A model generated the notes under the pieces. It was not told the DNA's origin, searched no databases, and saw only the letters and a program-made list of their open reading frames with translations. A program made the translations under genes and the position numbers. A stretch of 64,000 bases of DNA from Amycolatopsis alkalitolerans (GTDB taxonomy: Bacteria; Actinomycetota; Actinomycetes; Mycobacteriales; Pseudonocardiaceae), in NCBI RefSeq assembly GCF_006152065.1, contig NZ_VDFW01000013.1, forward strand, positions 62,001 to 126,000. The letters are read 5' to 3'. Positions 38,252-46,858 of the stretch are shown here, one piece after another (the stretch's first letter is position 1; the number at the start of each line of letters is the position of its first letter).

Positions 38252-39370
38252 ATGCGGCGCATGCGCGTGCGCCGGCTCCTCACGACCCTGGCCGTCGTGC
38301 CGGTGGTGGCCGCCTGCACGGCAGGCGTCGAGCAGGCACCGGCGCCGGCCCCGCCGACCGCGGCCGGTGCCGCCGCCGATCCCGGATTTACCGTCGTGGC
38401 GAGCGGGGACGTGCTGATCCATCCCGAACTCACCGCGCAAGCCACCGAGGACGGCCACGGGCGGCGCGACTACCAGCCGATGCTCGCCGGGATCCGCGAT
38501 GTCGTCAGCCGGGCCGATCTCGCCATCTGCCACCTCGAGACCCCGCTGGCGCCCGAGAACGGGCCGTTCAAGGGTTATCCGGACTTCAGCGCTCCGCCGG
38601 AGATCGCGACCGCGATCGCCGCCACCGGCTACGACGACTGCTCCACCGCGTCGAACCACACCCTCGACCAGGGTACGGGCGGGATCGACCGCACCCTGGA
38701 CGATCTCGACGCGGCGGGCATCCGGCACACCGGTTCGGCCCGCTCGGCGCCGGAAGCGCACACACCGCTGATCCTCGACGTGCACGGCGTGAAGGTCGGG
38801 CACGTTTCGTTCAGCTTCGGGTTCAACGGCCGGATACCGTCAGCGCCCTGGCTCGCGAACACCCTTGACGTGAGCGCCGTCCTCGACGCCGCGAGAGCCG
38901 CACGCGCCGCCGGGGCCCAGGTCGTGATCGTGAGCCTGCACTGGGGGGTGGAGTACCAGCAGACCGCGACGGCCGACCAGCGGCGCATCGCGCGGCAGGT
39001 GCTCGCCGACCCGGCCGTCGACCTGATCATCGGGCACCATGCGCATGTCGTGCAGCCCTTCGAGAAGATCGACGGCAAGTGGGTCGCCTACGGTCTCGGC
39101 AATTCGATCGCGCGCCATTCGGAGCCGCGCGGCACGACCGAGGAAGGCGTCATCGCCCGCTTTCATTTCGCGCCGTCGGGATCCGGCTGGACCGTCGACC
39201 GCGCCGAGTACGTGCCCACCGTCATCGACCTGGGCCCGCCGGTCCGGCTGCGCACCGCGAGCAGCCCGGAACTGGACCGCGCTCGGGCGGCGAAAGCGTT
39301 GCAGGACACCGACTCCGTCGTGCTCAGCCGGGGCGCCGGGCAGGCCGGTCTCACCCGCGCCGCGGGCTGA
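38252..39370 (+). CDS. CapA-family (poly-gamma-glutamate synthesis type) lipoprotein
   Basis: The 372-residue protein has a signal peptide ending in a lipobox (VVAAC, Cys22), a Pro/Ala-rich spacer and a CapA metallophosphatase-like domain: VVASGDVLIHPELTAQ, DLAICHLETPLAPENG, STASNHTLDQGTGGIDRT and IIGHHAHVVQPFEKIDGKWVA-like His pair. It is anchored outside the membrane. CapA homologues occur widely in actinobacteria without capsule genes, so the substrate is uncertain. No partner genes adjoin. Confidence 0.85.
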   Translation: MRRMRVRRLLTTLAVVPVVAACTAGVEQAPAPAPPTAAGAAADPGFTVVASGDVLIHPELTAQATEDGHGRRDYQPMLAGIRDVVSRADLAICHLETPLAPENGPFKGYPDFSAPPEIATAIAATGYDDCSTASNHTLDQGTGGIDRTLDDLDAAGIRHTGSARSAPEAHTPLILDVHGVKVGHVSFSFGFNGRIPSAPWLANTLDVSAVLDAARAARAAGAQVVIVSLHWGVEYQQTATADQRRIARQVLADPAVDLIIGHHAHVVQPFEKIDGKWVAYGLGNSIARHSEPRGTTEEGVIARFHFAPSGSGWTVDRAEYVPTVIDLGPPVRLRTASSPELDRARAAKALQDTDSVVLSRGAGQAGLTRAAG

Positions 39371-39520
39371 CTACCCGGACTGGCGTTCGCAGTGGCGCTT
39401 GAGCCCCGCGCCCTCCATCTCGACATACCGCCGGGAGCGGGCACCGGTGAGCAGGGACAGCACGGGCGCGAGCAGCCCGGCCATCTCGAGCGTCAGCGAC
39501 ACGCGGCAGCCTTCGCCGGT
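39371..39520 (-). pseudogene. C-terminal remnant of an SRPBCC (polyketide cyclase-like) protein
   Basis: Immediately after, and in the same frame as, the TGA of the DinB gene, the minus strand reads TGEGCRVSLTLEMAGLLAPV, then LSLLTGARSRRYVEMEGAGL and KRHCERQSG before a stop at 39371. The pattern is the typical C-terminal helix of SRPBCC proteins. No start codon or N-terminal part exists, so it is a truncated gene, or an accidental read-through extension of DinB. Confidence 0.55.
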
Positions 39521-40048
39521 TCAGCCCATCGACTTCGCGCCGTCCAGTGACTCGCGGATGATGTCGGCGTGGCCGGCGTGCTGGGCGGTCTCGGCGATGA
39601 TGTGCAGCAGGGCGCGGCGGGCGGACCACTCGGCGCTGGGCTCGAACCACGGCGCCTTCGGCAGCGGGTGCGCGGCATCGAGGTCCGGCAGGGTCGCCAC
39701 CAGCTCATCGGTGCGCCGGGCCACCTCGGCGTACTCGGCCAGCACGCCGGCGAGGGTTTCCCCGGGCAGCATCCGGAACTCGTTCGCGCGTGCCGCGAAG
39801 TCCGCCTCGGTCATGGCGCTGAAGTCGGGCATCGCGGACGGGCCCTCGACGATGAACCGTGCCCAGCCCCGCTCCACCGACGCGACGTGCTTGATCAGGC
39901 CGCCGAGACACAGTTCGCTCACCGTGGTGCGCCGCCCGGCCTCTTCGTCGGTCAGGTCGCGGGTGGTGAACCGCAGGAAATGCCGCTGCTTGGCCAGCGC
40001 CTCCAGCAGGTCGGCGCGCTCGCCGGTGAGGGTCTCCGTGCTGGTCAT
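39521..40048 (-). CDS. DinB/DUF664-family four-helix-bundle protein
   Basis: The 175-residue protein has the DinB fold with the three metal histidines expected of the family (LGGLIKHVASVERGW; later ARRALLHIIAETAQHAGHADIIRESLDGAKSM). Members are thiol-transferase-like or unknown hydrolase-like enzymes. The start at 40048 lies opposite the divergent WYL-regulator gene, with a palindromic site between. The stop is directly followed in frame by an SRPBCC remnant. Confidence 0.8.
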   Translation of the reverse strand: MTSTETLTGERADLLEALAKQRHFLRFTTRDLTDEEAGRRTTVSELCLGGLIKHVASVERGWARFIVEGPSAMPDFSAMTEADFAARANEFRMLPGETLAGVLAEYAEVARRTDELVATLPDLDAAHPLPKAPWFEPSAEWSARRALLHIIAETAQHAGHADIIRESLDGAKSMG

Positions 40049-40096
40049 GGTCTTCACCTTTCGTCGTGCTGTGCCGTCGAAGACCACGTTAACGAT

Positions 40097-40123
40097 CATT
40101 GCGGCCACTTTCTGACCGCAATG
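40097..40123. promoter_or_regulatory. Inverted repeat CATTGCGG-N11-CCGCAATG between DinB and WYL genes
   Basis: Perfect 8-base arms at 40097-40104 and 40116-40123 lie in the 92-base divergent spacer. It is a likely operator for the WYL/DeoR-type regulator at 40141, controlling itself and the DinB gene. Confidence 0.55.
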
Positions 40124-40140
40124 GGGGGAGAATCGGCAAT

Positions 40141-41118
40141 ATGGCCAACACCAGTTCCCGCACGCTGCGGCTGCTGTCTCTGCTGCAGACGCACCGCTAC
40201 TGGCCGGGTACCGAACTCGCCGACCGGCTCGGGGTTTCCGCGAGGACGCTGCGCCGGGACGTGGACCGGTTGCGGGAGCTGGGCTATCCCGTCGAGGCGC
40301 GGCGTGGGATCGACGGCGGCTACCAGCTGGCCGCGGGCGCCGCGTTACCGCCGCTGGTGATCGACGACGAGGAGGCGGTCGCGCTGACGGTGTGCCTGCA
40401 GGCGGCGACACAAGGCGCGGTCGAGGGGATCGCGGAGTCCTCGGTGAAGGTGCTGGCGAAGGTCGCGCAGGTGCTGCCGGTGCGGTTGCGGCGCCGCGTC
40501 GAAGCCCTGCGGGCGATGACCGTGCGGGCCGGCTGGGACGGCGCGCCGGCGACGGGCGTCGATCCGGGGCTGCTCACCGACATCGCGCTGGCCTGCCGGG
40601 ACGCCGAGCGCCTCCGGTTCGCCTACACCGCCGCGAACGGGCGGCGCACCGACCGTGAGGTCGAACCGCACCGGCTGGTTTCGCTCGGGCGCCGGTGGTA
40701 CCTCGTCGCCTACGACCTGACCCGGCACGACTGGCGCAGCTTCCGGCTGGACCGGCTCACCGGTCCGGCCGGTACGGGCGCGAGGTTCCGGCCGCGGGAC
40801 CTGCCGGGCGGCGACGCCGCGGCGTTCGTCCGGGCCGGCATCGGGAACCTGCCCATGCCGTACCAGGTGGAGGCTGTGATCGCCGCGCCCGAGGAAACGG
40901 TCCGGGCCCGGATCGGCCGGTGGAGCACCGTGGAGGCGATCGACGAGACACATACGCGGGTCCGCGTCACCACGGACTCACTGGAGTGGCCCCTCATGGC
41001 GCTGGGTGTGGTGGACGCCGAGTTCCGCGTGGTGTCGCCGCCCGAACTGCGCGACCGCGTCCGGGACTGGGGCGCGCGGTTCGGCCGCGCCGCGGCCGAG
41101 GCGCCGGTCAGCCGGTGA
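40141..41118 (+). CDS. YafY-type transcriptional regulator (HTH plus WYL domain)
   Basis: The 325-residue protein has an N-terminal helix-turn-helix (LLSLLQTHRYWPGTELADRL, SARTLRRDVDRLRELGYPV), a linker and a WYL domain (REVEPHRLVSLGRRWYLVAYDLTRHDWRSFRLDRL), which binds nucleic acid or small ligands in relatives. The C-terminal WCX extension is present. The ATG at 40141 is chosen over an in-frame start 14 codons upstream, which would cover the operator repeat. Divergent from the DinB gene. Confidence 0.85.
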   Translation: MANTSSRTLRLLSLLQTHRYWPGTELADRLGVSARTLRRDVDRLRELGYPVEARRGIDGGYQLAAGAALPPLVIDDEEAVALTVCLQAATQGAVEGIAESSVKVLAKVAQVLPVRLRRRVEALRAMTVRAGWDGAPATGVDPGLLTDIALACRDAERLRFAYTAANGRRTDREVEPHRLVSLGRRWYLVAYDLTRHDWRSFRLDRLTGPAGTGARFRPRDLPGGDAAAFVRAGIGNLPMPYQVEAVIAAPEETVRARIGRWSTVEAIDETHTRVRVTTDSLEWPLMALGVVDAEFRVVSPPELRDRVRDWGARFGRAAAEAPVSR

Positions 41119-41347
41119 CGGCGTTGTCCGCCCCACAGCCAGCCGCGCGAACGCCGACGTGACACCCCAGGTGCCACCCGAGACCAGCACCACCGCGGCC
41201 GCGAGCGTGAAAGGGATCGCCGGCTGGCCGCCGCCGACCGCGAAGGGCGTCCCGGACGCGCACGCGCCGCCGAACTGCAGGCACCGGACGATCTTGCCGC
41301 CAATCCGCCTCACTCTGGGAGCCTTGCCGGATGGCGGCCCGCGGGCC
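41119..41347. other. Spacer without a convincing gene
   Basis: A minus-strand frame here reads a hydrophobic stretch (IPFTLAAAVVLVSGGTWGVT, then SAFARLAVG) that could be a leftover membrane-protein segment. It has no start, no recognisable family and runs into neighbouring coding sequence. No regulatory repeat was noticed. Confidence 0.3.
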
Positions 41348-42532
41348 ATGCTGGCTCGCGGGGGTGGCGCCGTGGACGAGGACCTGGTGGCCCAGGCGGG
41401 TGAGCTGGCGGACGTGTTCGCGGAGCGCGCGGCCGAGTACGACCGCGAGAACGCCTTCCCGTTCCGCAATTTCGAGGATCTGCGCGAAGCCGGGTTCCTC
41501 CGCATGCCGGTCCCGGTCGAGCTGGGTGGCCTCGGTGCGGGATTGGCCGAGATCGTGCCGGTGCTGGAACGGCTCGCGATGGGCGACGGGGCCACGGCGC
41601 TGGCCGTGACCATGCACATCTCACCGCTCGGGCAGTGGGCGAGCGTCTGGCGGCGCACGCGGAACCCGCGCCTGGAAGACCTGCTGCGCAGGGCCGCGGC
41701 CGGCAAGCTGATCTGGGCGTCGGTCACCAGCGAGAAGGGCGTGCCCAACGACCTCACGGACGCGCGCACCAGGGCCGTCGCCGTACCGGGCGGGTTCCGC
41801 GTCACCGGCCGGAAGAGCTTCGCCACCAACACCGCCGTCGCCACGCACTGCTCCATCACCGCCCGGCACGAGGAAGCCGAGGGCGGGCCGCGGCTGCTGC
41901 TGTGCCAGATCGCGCTCGATCAGCCCGGGGTGCGCATCCACCAGACCTGGGACACGCTCGGCATGCGCGCGACCCAGAGCAACGACCTGGAGCTCGAGGG
42001 CGTGTTCGTCGACGACCACCGGGTGGTGCACTCGCTCCCGGTGGGTCACCTCGACGCGCGGGTGCTGGAAACGGTATGGGCGTGGGCGATGCCGGCCTTC
42101 GCCGCGGTGTACATCGGGATCGCCGCCGCCGCGCTGGAGTGGGCGGTGGGGCAGGTGACCGGGCGCGGTAAGGCCGCCGACCCCGTCGTGCAGGACGTGC
42201 TCGGGGAGTGCCGGATCCTGCTGGAGTCGGCCAGGGCGCTGGTGTTCCGGCATATCGACGAGGTGCGCACCGGCAGGCTGTTCGAACTCGGCGTCCAGGA
42301 GGGCGTCTCGCGGTGCGCGCTGGTGAAGTACGTGGCCAGCAACAACGCCGCCGGGGTCGTGCAACGGCTGGTCGACGTGATCGGCGGCGCGTCGTACACG
42401 CGGGCGCTCCCGTTCGAGCGGCTGTGGCGGGACGTGCAGGCCGGGACGTTCATGCCGATGGCCAATCTGGCGGCCCGCCGCCTCATTGGCGCCAGCACCC
42501 TGGGTGTGCAGATGCTGCCCGAGGTGCGGTGA
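41348..42532 (+). CDS. Acyl-CoA dehydrogenase-family flavoprotein
   Basis: The 394-residue protein has the three-part ACAD fold: an N-terminal helical domain (FRNFEDLREAGFLRMPVPVELGG), a middle beta domain (SVTSEKGVPNDLTDARTRAV, GFRVTGRKSFATN) and a C-terminal helical bundle. It belongs to the diverged group that also includes flavin monooxygenases such as DszC-like and acyltransferase-associated ACADs, so the reaction is unclear. The start is uncertain: ATG 41348, or GTG 41372 with a better GGGGGTGG site. It stands alone; the downstream genes face it. Confidence 0.75.
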   Translation: MLARGGGAVDEDLVAQAGELADVFAERAAEYDRENAFPFRNFEDLREAGFLRMPVPVELGGLGAGLAEIVPVLERLAMGDGATALAVTMHISPLGQWASVWRRTRNPRLEDLLRRAAAGKLIWASVTSEKGVPNDLTDARTRAVAVPGGFRVTGRKSFATNTAVATHCSITARHEEAEGGPRLLLCQIALDQPGVRIHQTWDTLGMRATQSNDLELEGVFVDDHRVVHSLPVGHLDARVLETVWAWAMPAFAAVYIGIAAAALEWAVGQVTGRGKAADPVVQDVLGECRILLESARALVFRHIDEVRTGRLFELGVQEGVSRCALVKYVASNNAAGVVQRLVDVIGGASYTRALPFERLWRDVQAGTFMPMANLAARRLIGASTLGVQMLPEVR

Positions 42533-42554
42533 GACGCGCCCCGGCGGGCGTGCC

Positions 42555-42932
42555 TCAGCCTCCGTACGGGCGGGTGATGATCTCCAGCCGGTGCCCGTTC
42601 GGGTCCAGCCAGTAGACGCCCCGGCCGCCGTCGTTGTGGTTGATCCGCCCCGGTTCGTGGCCGAACGGGTCCGCCCAGTACTCCAGGCCCCGCGCGGTGA
42701 TCCGGCCGAAGATCTCGTCGAACTCCGTTTCGGAGACCAGGAAAGCGTAGTGCTGCGGATGGACGGGCCCATCGACGTCGAGGACGTCGAGGGAGACGTC
42801 GTTGGCGACCTGGACCACCGCGAACGGGCCGTAGCCCACCGGTTCGGGCAGGCCGAGGACGCCCGCCAGGAACGTCGCGGTCTCCTTCCGGTCGCGCGCT
42901 TCGACGATCGTGTGGTTCAGCTGTACCGGCAT
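42555..42932 (-). CDS. VOC (glyoxalase/bleomycin resistance/dioxygenase) superfamily protein
   Basis: The 125-residue single VOC module has the usual metal positions (LNHTIVEARDRKETATFLAG, HPQHYAFLV, GVYWLDPNGHRLEIITRP). Such proteins are ring-cleaving enzymes, isomerases or resistance proteins; none can be assigned. It follows the SnoaL-like gene by 13 bases on the same strand, and both are probably controlled by the divergent TetR gene. Confidence 0.8.
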   Translation of the reverse strand: MPVQLNHTIVEARDRKETATFLAGVLGLPEPVGYGPFAVVQVANDVSLDVLDVDGPVHPQHYAFLVSETEFDEIFGRITARGLEYWADPFGHEPGRINHNDGGRGVYWLDPNGHRLEIITRPYGG

Positions 42933-42945
42933 CTTCGCCTCCTCT

Positions 42946-43344
42946 TCATCGTGCGAACGCGGGCTTCTCGCCGGGCGCGAGCAACGGGCCGGACAGCTGG
43001 ACCTGCGCGATCCGCCACTCGTCCCCGGCGCGGACGGCCACCAGCCCGAGCCGGAACGAACCGCTGGTGTCGTTCCCGCGCGCGGTGGTCCGCTGGCGCT
43101 GCACACCTTCCACGATGGCCGTGTTCCCGAAAAAGCGCACGTGTGGTTCGAGGACCTCGAACTCGTGGTTCTCCAGCCCGCCCTGATGCCGGGCGGCCCA
43201 CTGGTCCCGGTCGAGGACGACCCCGACCGGCCCGATGCCGGTGAACCGCGCGTCGAGCAGCGCGGGATACGCGGCGATGTCGCCGGTCAGTTCCGCATGC
43301 GCCCACCGGTCCACGAGATCGAGGACTTCCTTCTCCTGTGTCAT
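42946..43344 (-). CDS. SnoaL/NTF2-like protein
   Basis: The 132-residue protein has a DUF4440/SnoaL-type fold: EVLDLVDRWAHAELTGDIAAYPALLDARFTGIGP-type start, VRFFGNTAIVEGVQ and a closing strand with DEWRIAQVQLSGP. The function is unknown. It is the first gene of a two-gene operon with the VOC protein and starts 28 bases from a TetR-type palindrome. Confidence 0.75.
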   Translation of the reverse strand: MTQEKEVLDLVDRWAHAELTGDIAAYPALLDARFTGIGPVGVVLDRDQWAARHQGGLENHEFEVLEPHVRFFGNTAIVEGVQRQRTTARGNDTSGSFRLGLVAVRAGDEWRIAQVQLSGPLLAPGEKPAFAR

Positions 43345-43371
43345 CTCTCTGCTCCCGTCAACTTTGGAGTT

Positions 43372-43387
43372 ACTCTAAAATTAGAGT
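43372..43387. promoter_or_regulatory. TetR-type operator ACTCTAA-AA-TTAGAGT
   Basis: A perfect 7-base inverted repeat spaced by 2 bases in the 72-base spacer between the SnoaL-VOC operon and the TetR gene. It lies where it would overlap both promoters. Confidence 0.65.
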
Positions 43388-43416
43388 GACACCAAGTCAA
43401 GTGCTACTCTCGGGGC

Positions 43417-44052
43417 ATGAAGACCGAGCCAGGGCTGCGGGAGCGCAAGAAGCAGCAGACACGCCGGCGGATCAGCGACACCGCGATCGCACTGTTCGCC
43501 GAGCGTGGGTTCGACCAGGTGCCGGTCGCGGAGATCGCGCGCCGGGCCGAGGTGTCCGAGGCGACGGTCTTCAACTACTTCCCGGCCAAGGAGGACCTCG
43601 TCTACGCCGGGATGGCGACCTTCGAGAACGCCCTGATCGAGGCCGTGCGTGCTCGCGAGCCGGGCGTTTCGGTGCTCGACGCGTTCCGTGACTTCCTCGT
43701 CCGTCCCCGCGGAGCGCTCGCCGATCGTGATCCCGAAGCGATGGCACGGGTCGCGACCGTCGCCAGGGTGGCGGCCGGGAGCGCCGCGTTGCGCGCGCGC
43801 GAACGGCAGAACTTCGATCAGTTCACGTCCGCGCTCGCGGAACTCCTCGCGGCCGAATCAGGCGCCCCGCCGGACGATATGCGCGCCTGGGTGGTGGCCA
43901 ACGCGCTCATGGGGGTGAACCGGGCGATGCAGGAGGCCGTGCACCGGGCCGCGCTCGACGGGCGGACCGGCAAGCGGGTGGCCGACCGGATCCTCGCGGA
44001 CGGGCACCGCGCGCTCGACCTGCTCGAACGGGGGCTCGGGACGCGGCCTTAG
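43417..44052 (+). CDS. TetR-family regulator
   Basis: The 211-residue protein has an N-terminal TetR helix-turn-helix (RRRISDTAIALFAERGFDQVPVAEIARRAEVSEATVFNYFPAKEDL region) and a helical ligand domain with AWVVANALMGVNRAM. It is expected to repress itself and the divergent SnoaL-VOC genes through the palindrome at 43372. The ligand is unknown. Its stop overlaps the end of a convergent methyltransferase gene by 4 bases. Confidence 0.85.
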   Translation: MKTEPGLRERKKQQTRRRISDTAIALFAERGFDQVPVAEIARRAEVSEATVFNYFPAKEDLVYAGMATFENALIEAVRAREPGVSVLDAFRDFLVRPRGALADRDPEAMARVATVARVAAGSAALRARERQNFDQFTSALAELLAAESGAPPDDMRAWVVANALMGVNRAMQEAVHRAALDGRTGKRVADRILADGHRALDLLERGLGTRP

Positions 44053-44648
44053 CGGGCTCGCGTGGCCAGCACGAGGTACCGGTCCTCGCCGTCGTCGACC
44101 GAGTCGCAGTGCCAGCCGGTTGCCGCCAGCGCGGCGCGGATGTTCGGCTCGGCGCGCAGGTCGTCCGCGGACAGCTCGCGCCCCTGCCGGCGGGCCAGCG
44201 CGGCGCGGCCGATCGGGTGGAAGACGGCGAGCCGCCCGCCGGGCCGGCATACGCGGGCGAGTTCGGCCAGCCCGGCGCGCGGATCGGCCAGATGCGCGAG
44301 CAGCCCGGCGGCGAACAGGGCGTCGAGCCGGGCCGTGGGGAAGGGGAGCCGCATCGCGTCCGCGAGCACCAGCGTCGCGAGCTTGTCGCGGCCGCGCGCG
44401 GCGGCTTCGGCGAGCATCTCGACGGTCACGTCGATCCCGAAGACTGCCCCGCCCGGGCCGACGGCGTCGCGTAGCTCGGGCAGCGCTCGCCCGGTCCCGC
44501 AGGCGATATCGGCGACGGCACCGCCCACCGGCGGGGCCAGCTCGGCGACCGCCTGCCGGTAACGCGGGGCGTCGTCAGGGAACTTGATCTCCCACTCCGC
44601 GGCCCTCGGGCCGAAGAACGCACGTGTCGCGGCGAGATCGGTGCTCAT
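44049..44648 (-). CDS. Class I SAM-dependent methyltransferase
   Basis: The 199-residue enzyme has the SAM-binding motif VADIACGTGRALPEL (motif I), VFGIDVTVEMLAEAAARG (motif II acidic end) and ADAMRLPFPTARLDALFAAGLL (motif IV region), with a hydrophobic C-terminal sheet. It resembles methyltransferase-11 proteins; the acceptor is unknown. It is monocistronic on the minus strand, followed downstream by the convergent TetR gene. Confidence 0.8.
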   Translation of the reverse strand: MSTDLAATRAFFGPRAAEWEIKFPDDAPRYRQAVAELAPPVGGAVADIACGTGRALPELRDAVGPGGAVFGIDVTVEMLAEAAARGRDKLATLVLADAMRLPFPTARLDALFAAGLLAHLADPRAGLAELARVCRPGGRLAVFHPIGRAALARRQGRELSADDLRAEPNIRAALAATGWHCDSVDDGEDRYLVLATRAR

Positions 44649-44660
44649 ACCTCCTGGAGT

Positions 44661-44864
44661 CTAGCCGGGAGCGGCCAGGAGGTCGTGCATGAACGTGGTC
44701 AGCCAGTGCTGGGCGGGGGTGCGCGCGTGCGCGTGGCGCGCGTAGATCGACACCTGCGCCGGTTCGATGTCCATCGGCAGCTCGAGTAGCCGCACCCGGT
44801 GCTCACTGGCGAAGATCCTCGCGACGAGCCGCGGCACCATCGCCACCAGCTCGCTGTCCTGCAC
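44661..44864 (-). pseudogene. LysR-type regulator, C-terminal fragment (5' end deleted)
   Basis: The last 67 residues of a LysR effector domain survive: VQDSELVAMVPRLVARIF, then ASEHRVRLLELPMDIEP and QVSIYARHAHARTPAQHWL. The whole DNA-binding domain is missing. Upstream sequence abruptly becomes the antisense of an MFS-transporter fragment at about 44865-44874, marking a deletion junction. Confidence 0.7.
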
Positions 44865-44874
44865 CGGCCGGACC

Positions 44875-45486
44875 GGCCCGCGCGATCTGCTCGGGCCGCG
44901 GTTCCGGCGGGTCAGCATCGCGGTGTGGACCGGTTCGTTCATGGGGCTGCTGCTGGTCTACGGGCTCAACACCTGGCTGCCCCAGTTGATGCGCGGCGCG
45001 GGCTACCCGATCTCGACCTCGGTCGGGCTGCTGCTGGTGCTCAACATCGGCGCGGTGCTTGGCCTCGTGCTCGCCGGGATGATCGCTGACCGGCGCGGGA
45101 TCCCGCCCATCGTGCGGCTGTGGTTCGGCGCCGGGGCGGTGCTGCTCGCGGTGCTGAGCCTGCGTATCGGCAGCAGCGTGCTGCTCAACGCGCTCGTGCT
45201 GCTGACCGGCGTGTTCGTGTTCTCCGCGCAGGTGCTGATCTTCGGCTACGTCACGCAGGCGTTTCCCGCGCGGGCACGTGGCACCGCGCTCGGGCTGACC
45301 TCGGCGGTGGGCCGGCTCGGCTCGATCGTCGGACCGTTCATCACGGGCGCACTGGTCACCGCCGGCGTCGCCAACCCGTGGGGCTTCTGGTTCTTCGCGG
45401 TGGTCGCCGCGCTCGGTCTGGGCGCCGTGTCGCTGCTGCGCCGGCTCCCCGCGGACAGTACGGCGGACGCGCCCGCGCTGCGGTGA
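44875..45486 (+). pseudogene. MFS transporter (aromatic acid:H+ symporter type), C-terminal half only
   Basis: About 204 residues covering the last six helices of an AAHS-type permease remain: FMGLLLVYGLNTWLPQLMRG, VGLLLVLNIGAVLGLVLAGM and TQAFPARARGTALGLTSAVG. The first half, including the first signature loop and start codon, is gone. It begins where a LysR fragment ends on the opposite strand, so one deletion probably removed the 5' ends of both divergent genes. Codon use is normal, suggesting recent loss. Confidence 0.75.
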
Positions 45487-45497
45487 CGCGGGTCATG

Positions 45498-45509
45498 GTG
45501 CCGCGGCAC
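45498..45509. terminator. GC palindrome after the truncated transporter
   Basis: GTGCCGCGGCAC is a perfect 12-base palindrome 11 bases after the stop at 45486. It may be a leftover terminator stem; there is no T-tract. Confidence 0.25.
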
Positions 45510-45523
45510 GGCCTGAGGACTAA

Positions 45524-45549
45524 CTTCGGGAATTAGCGAAATACCGAAG
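45524..45549. promoter_or_regulatory. Imperfect inverted repeat upstream of the ArsR-LLM operon
   Basis: CTTCGG (45524-45529) and CCGAAG (45544-45549) flank an AT-richer centre ending 8 bases before the ArsR GTG at 45558. It is a candidate autoregulatory operator. Confidence 0.4.
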
Positions 45550-45557
45550 GACGGCGC

Positions 45558-45848
45558 GTGCTCGGCGAGTGCAAGGCCCTGGCCAACGAGACGCGGCTGC
45601 GGATCCTCGACTGGCTCAAGGACCCGGCCGCGCATTTCCCCTGCGGCGGCGACGCGGTCGAACTGGGCGTGTGCGCCGGGCTCCTGCAGCACAAGGCGGG
45701 CACCTCCGCGTCGACCATGTCCGCGCATCTGGCGATCCTGCAGCGCGCCGGGTTCCTCCTGGCCACCCGGCGCGGTCAGTGGATCTACTACCGGCGCGAC
45801 GAGGACCGCATCCGCGCGTTCACCGAAAAGCTCCAGCAGGCTCTGTAG
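45558..45848 (+). CDS. ArsR-family transcriptional regulator
   Basis: The 96-residue winged-helix protein reads [25 protein letters not shown] at its start and [20 protein letters not shown] in the recognition region. It has cysteines at 5, 29 and 39 (ECKAL, FPCGG, GVCAG), which could form a redox or metal sensor; the spacing is not a classical ArsR metal site. It is followed after 14 bases by an LLM oxidoreductase gene, so the two form an operon, probably autorepressed from the inverted repeat upstream. The pairing of ArsR and LLM genes also occurs in the first half of this window (27.2-28.4 kb). Confidence 0.75.
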   Translation: MLGECKALANETRLRILDWLKDPAAHFPCGGDAVELGVCAGLLQHKAGTSASTMSAHLAILQRAGFLLATRRGQWIYYRRDEDRIRAFTEKLQQAL

Positions 45849-45862
45849 AAAGGCAGCAGACC

Positions 45863-46858
45863 ATGCCCCTCGCTCTGTCGATCCTCGACCTGGCGCCGAT
45901 CGCCCCCGGGCAGACCGCGCGTGACAGCTTCGCCGCGAGCGTCGCACTCGCCCAGGCCGCCGAACGCAGTGGCTACAGGCGGGTCTGGTACGCCGAGCAC
46001 CACAACATGGCCACCATCGCCTCCAGCGCGACGAGTGTCCTGATCGGTCACATCGCCGAGCACACCGAAACGATCCGGCTCGGCTCGGGCGGGGTCATGC
46101 TGCCCAACCACTCACCGCTGGTGATCGCCGAGCAGTTCGGCACCCTCGAATCGCTGTTCCCCGGGCGGATCGACCTCGGCCTCGGCCGGGCGCCCGGCAC
46201 CGACCAGAACACGATGCTCGCGATGCGGCGCGACCACCTGTCCGCGGACTCGTTCCCGCAGGATGTGCTGGAACTGCAGGGATATCTGCGCGGCCGGTCG
46301 CGGGTGTCCGGGGTGCAGGCGGTGCCGCATGCCGAGAGCGAGGTGCCGCTGTACATCCTGGGTTCGTCGCTGTTCGGGGCACAACTGTCCGCGCAGCTGG
46401 GCCTGCCGTACGGCTTCGCGTCGCATTTCGCGCCCGACGCGCTGCACCAGGCCGTCGCCGTCTACCGGGAGAACTTCCAGCCTTCGGACCAGTTGGCCGA
46501 GCCGTACGTCATCGCGGGCGTCAACGTGTTCGCGGCCGAGGACCACGACGAAGCCGTGCGGCAGCAGACGATCTCCTACCGGCACCGCACGCGGTCGTTC
46601 GTCACGCGCGGCTCCGGCGGCCGGAACTTCACCGACGCCGAGATCGACGCGTTCCTCGACTCGCCGAACGGCCGCCACCTCGCGAACATGACCAAGTACA
46701 CCGCGACCGGAACGCCGGAGGAGGTCCGCGCGTACCTCGATGAGTTCGCCGCGTCGTGCCAGGCCGACGAGCTCATCACCGCCCACCATGCCCAGGGGAT
46801 CGACGACCGGATCCGCTCGGTGGAGCTGACCGCGAAGGCCACCGTGTCTCAAAACTGA
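45863..46858 (+). CDS. LLM-class FMN-dependent oxidoreductase
   Basis: The 331-residue luciferase-like enzyme (YhbW/MsnO8-type) begins [19 protein letters not shown] and has [40 protein letters not shown] and [17 protein letters not shown]. It would bind FMN and reduce or oxygenate a small substrate with an external flavin reductase. ATG follows AGAAAGG. Its stop codon lies inside a GTCTCA-type palindrome that probably belongs to the next gene's promoter. Confidence 0.85.
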   Translation: MPLALSILDLAPIAPGQTARDSFAASVALAQAAERSGYRRVWYAEHHNMATIASSATSVLIGHIAEHTETIRLGSGGVMLPNHSPLVIAEQFGTLESLFPGRIDLGLGRAPGTDQNTMLAMRRDHLSADSFPQDVLELQGYLRGRSRVSGVQAVPHAESEVPLYILGSSLFGAQLSAQLGLPYGFASHFAPDALHQAVAVYRENFQPSDQLAEPYVIAGVNVFAAEDHDEAVRQQTISYRHRTRSFVTRGSGGRNFTDAEIDAFLDSPNGRHLANMTKYTATGTPEEVRAYLDEFAASCQADELITAHHAQGIDDRIRSVELTAKATVSQN

